The notes under the pieces: generated by a model
Told to the model about the DNA's origin: nothing
What the model saw: only the letters and a program-made list of their open reading frames with translations
Databases searched by the model: none
Assembly: GCA_900547825.1 (NCBI GenBank)
Contig: URII01000052.1
Span: forward strand, 1-16,267
Direction: 5' to 3'
Source of the DNA: an uncultured Porphyromonadaceae bacterium
Lineage (GTDB): Bacteria > Bacteroidota > Bacteroidia > Bacteroidales > Muribaculaceae
Length of the DNA stretch: 16,267 nucleotides
Made by a program: the position numbers and the translations under genes
Shown here: piece by piece, positions 15,146-16,267 of the stretch
How positions within the stretch are numbered: position 1 is the stretch's first letter
How the letters are laid out: each line of letters opens with the position of its first letter

Positions 15146-16267
15146 TCAATCATCATCGAAGCGACTCATGTTGGAAGCTCGGATGTTGTCGGCAACAGCT
15201 ATGTAAGGTTTCATCGCTTTATAATCGGAATGACCAGTCCATTCCATTACGACATTGACAGGGATTCCAAGTGCAAGAGCCTTACAAATGAAAGTCTTTC
15301 GTCCTGTATGGGTTGAAAGGAGCTGATACTTTTTATATATGGTGTCAACACGGTCATTCCCACGATACTGTGTTATCCTTACAGGTGTGTCGATACCTGC
15401 GAGTTCTCCAAGCTCCTTGATATAATCATTCATCTTCTGATTGCTGATTACAGGAAGTACGCGACCGTTCTTAAACTCGCAGTCCTTGTATTTCTCAAGT
15501 ATAGCTCGGCTATGCTTGTTCAGTTCAACTGTGATGGTGTCAGCGGTCTTCACGGTCGTAAACTCAATATGATTTTCACGCACATCGCTCTTACATAGAT
15601 TGGCAACATCAGAATATCGCAGACCGGTGTAACAGCAAAAGATTAGTACATCGCGCACCCTTTCAAGATAGGACTTGTTTACCGGAATTTGAAACGAGGT
15701 CAACTTTCCAAGGTCTTCATCAGTAAGGAAGATCACCTTTGTCTGAGTGGATTTGAGTTTGGGTTTGAAGGAGAGAAAAGCCCTATTATCATTATACCCT
15801 TTCTCGTAAGCCCAACGAAGAAACCATTTAAGATATCCGAACTGTTTTCCTATTGTACTGTTGAGCATGTCGCATTTATAACGGAAATGGTCAACAAGAT
15901 CGTTAAGTCCCGTTTCTGAAAATGTATCAAAGGAAATTTTCCCACGTTTGAATTTTAGAAGATGATTCTTTAATGCTGTAAATTTCTCAAAAGTCGCACT
16001 TGTCCAATCATTCTTGCGTCCACATTCTTTTGTAAACTCATCATATATCTCCCAAAAGTTTTTTTGAGGCTCAGGCTCCGGATTCTGTTGAATCTCAGAA
16101 CGAGCAACGGATATTCGGGCATTGAACTGTTCTTTTACCTGCGCAGGGAGGGGCATGACCTCCTGCAGTTCATATTCTTTGAATACAGCATCATCACCCG
16201 GGAAAACCACCTCTTCCAATGAAATATCATATGTATGATTAACGTCATCATGAACCCATCGGCCAAG
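15146..16267 (-). CDS. Tyrosine recombinase (integrase), N-terminus outside window
   Basis: The frame is open to the right edge, so the TTG at 16219 is not the start. The visible 373 residues include a SAM-like/core-binding domain ('FWEIYDEFTKECGRKNDW' to 'GYLKWFLRWAYEKGY') and a phage-integrase catalytic domain. Catalytic residues are visible: Arg in 'YTGLRYSDV', His and Arg in 'LSTHTGRKTF', His in 'WTGHSDYKAM', and the nucleophile Tyr in 'MKPYIAV'. The missing part is probably a short arm-binding segment (Bacteroidales integrases of this type are about 400 aa). It most likely integrates and excises the element at tRNA-Ser. The stop lies 20 nt from the shared block upstream of the 198-aa gene. 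It could also act on cassette junctions, for which there is no direct evidence. Confidence 0.93.
   Translation of the reverse strand, partial: LGRWVHDDVNHTYDISLEEVVFPGDDAVFKEYELQEVMPLPAQVKEQFNARISVARSEIQQNPEPEPQKNFWEIYDEFTKECGRKNDWTSATFEKFTALKNHLLKFKRGKISFDTFSETGLNDLVDHFRYKCDMLNSTIGKQFGYLKWFLRWAYEKGYNDNRAFLSFKPKLKSTQTKVIFLTDEDLGKLTSFQIPVNKSYLERVRDVLIFCCYTGLRYSDVANLCKSDVRENHIEFTTVKTADTITVELNKHSRAILEKYKDCEFKNGRVLPVISNQKMNDYIKELGELAGIDTPVRITQYRGNDRVDTIYKKYQLLSTHTGRKTFICKALALGIPVNVVMEWTGHSDYKAMKPYIAVADNIRASNMSRFDDD

Larger units (their letters stand above)
4423..16267. mobile_element. Integrative mobilizable element inserted at tRNA-Ser (right end outside window)
   Basis: Gene content changes abruptly at the 3' end of tRNA-Ser. 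To the right lie a STAND NTPase, two orphan genes, a complete MobV mobilization/replication module and a tyrosine recombinase. No conjugation (Tra/type IV secretion) genes are present in the window, so the element would need a helper conjugative element. The left boundary is inferred from the tRNA, a favourite target of tyrosine recombinases. It cannot be proven here because the matching copy of the tRNA 3' end (attR) would lie beyond the right edge, and no copy of it appears elsewhere in the window. Confidence 0.75.

Overview
The window looks like chromosome of a gut Bacteroidales bacterium, probably Muribaculaceae or a relative (inference). Three observations support this. Promoters have the Bacteroidetes -7 box TAnnTTTG. 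Two secreted proteins carry beta-rich domains and end in type IX secretion-like sorting tails. A 3-TM SemiSWEET transporter and a mobilization module of the Bacteroidales HTH/DUF3853 - RepA-like ATPase - zinc-finger/toprim protein - MobV relaxase type are also present.

Layout. Bases 1-4422 are core chromosome: the 3' end of a secreted protein gene, a SemiSWEET gene, a 1001-aa surface protein with choice-of-anchor-J and Fn3-like domains, and tRNA-Ser(UGA) with its own promoter. From the 3' end of the tRNA to the right edge the sequence reads as an integrative mobilizable element. Its cargo is a large membrane-anchored STAND-type NTPase (4579-8742, +), probably a defence protein, and an orphan 257-aa gene (8859-9632, +). 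Next comes the mobilization/replication operon on the minus strand (13987 down to 9883) with a likely oriT upstream of the relaxase. It is followed by an orphan 198-aa gene with WG-repeat-like segments (15069-14473, -) and a tyrosine recombinase running off the right edge (-). The cargo genes look more AT-rich than the mobilization genes or the chromosome.

The most unusual structure is a mirror arrangement that ordinary gene calling does not show. Both orphan genes are preceded by the same bipartite 52-bp block: 14 identical bases, a 21-base spacer, then 17 identical bases, ending 3-4 nt before the ATG. Both are followed by the same 60-bp block, GTCTTTT-N15-GTCCATAACTTTG-N16-GTTATGGAC, with all spacings conserved. 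That second block looks like a promoter/operator and leads into a tiny reading frame beginning ATGGAC; the two copies share [FY]LN[FY]NS and RAAFT[VI]NS peptide segments. The two cassettes (block - orphan gene - block - mini-ORF) lie in opposite orientation on either side of the mobilization module, one immediately behind the recombinase gene. Single-gene cassettes with conserved flanks next to a tyrosine recombinase resemble integron-like or recombinase-associated interbacterial-defence (rAID) arrays of Bacteroidales. That comparison is inference, and neither orphan protein can be assigned a function from sequence alone.
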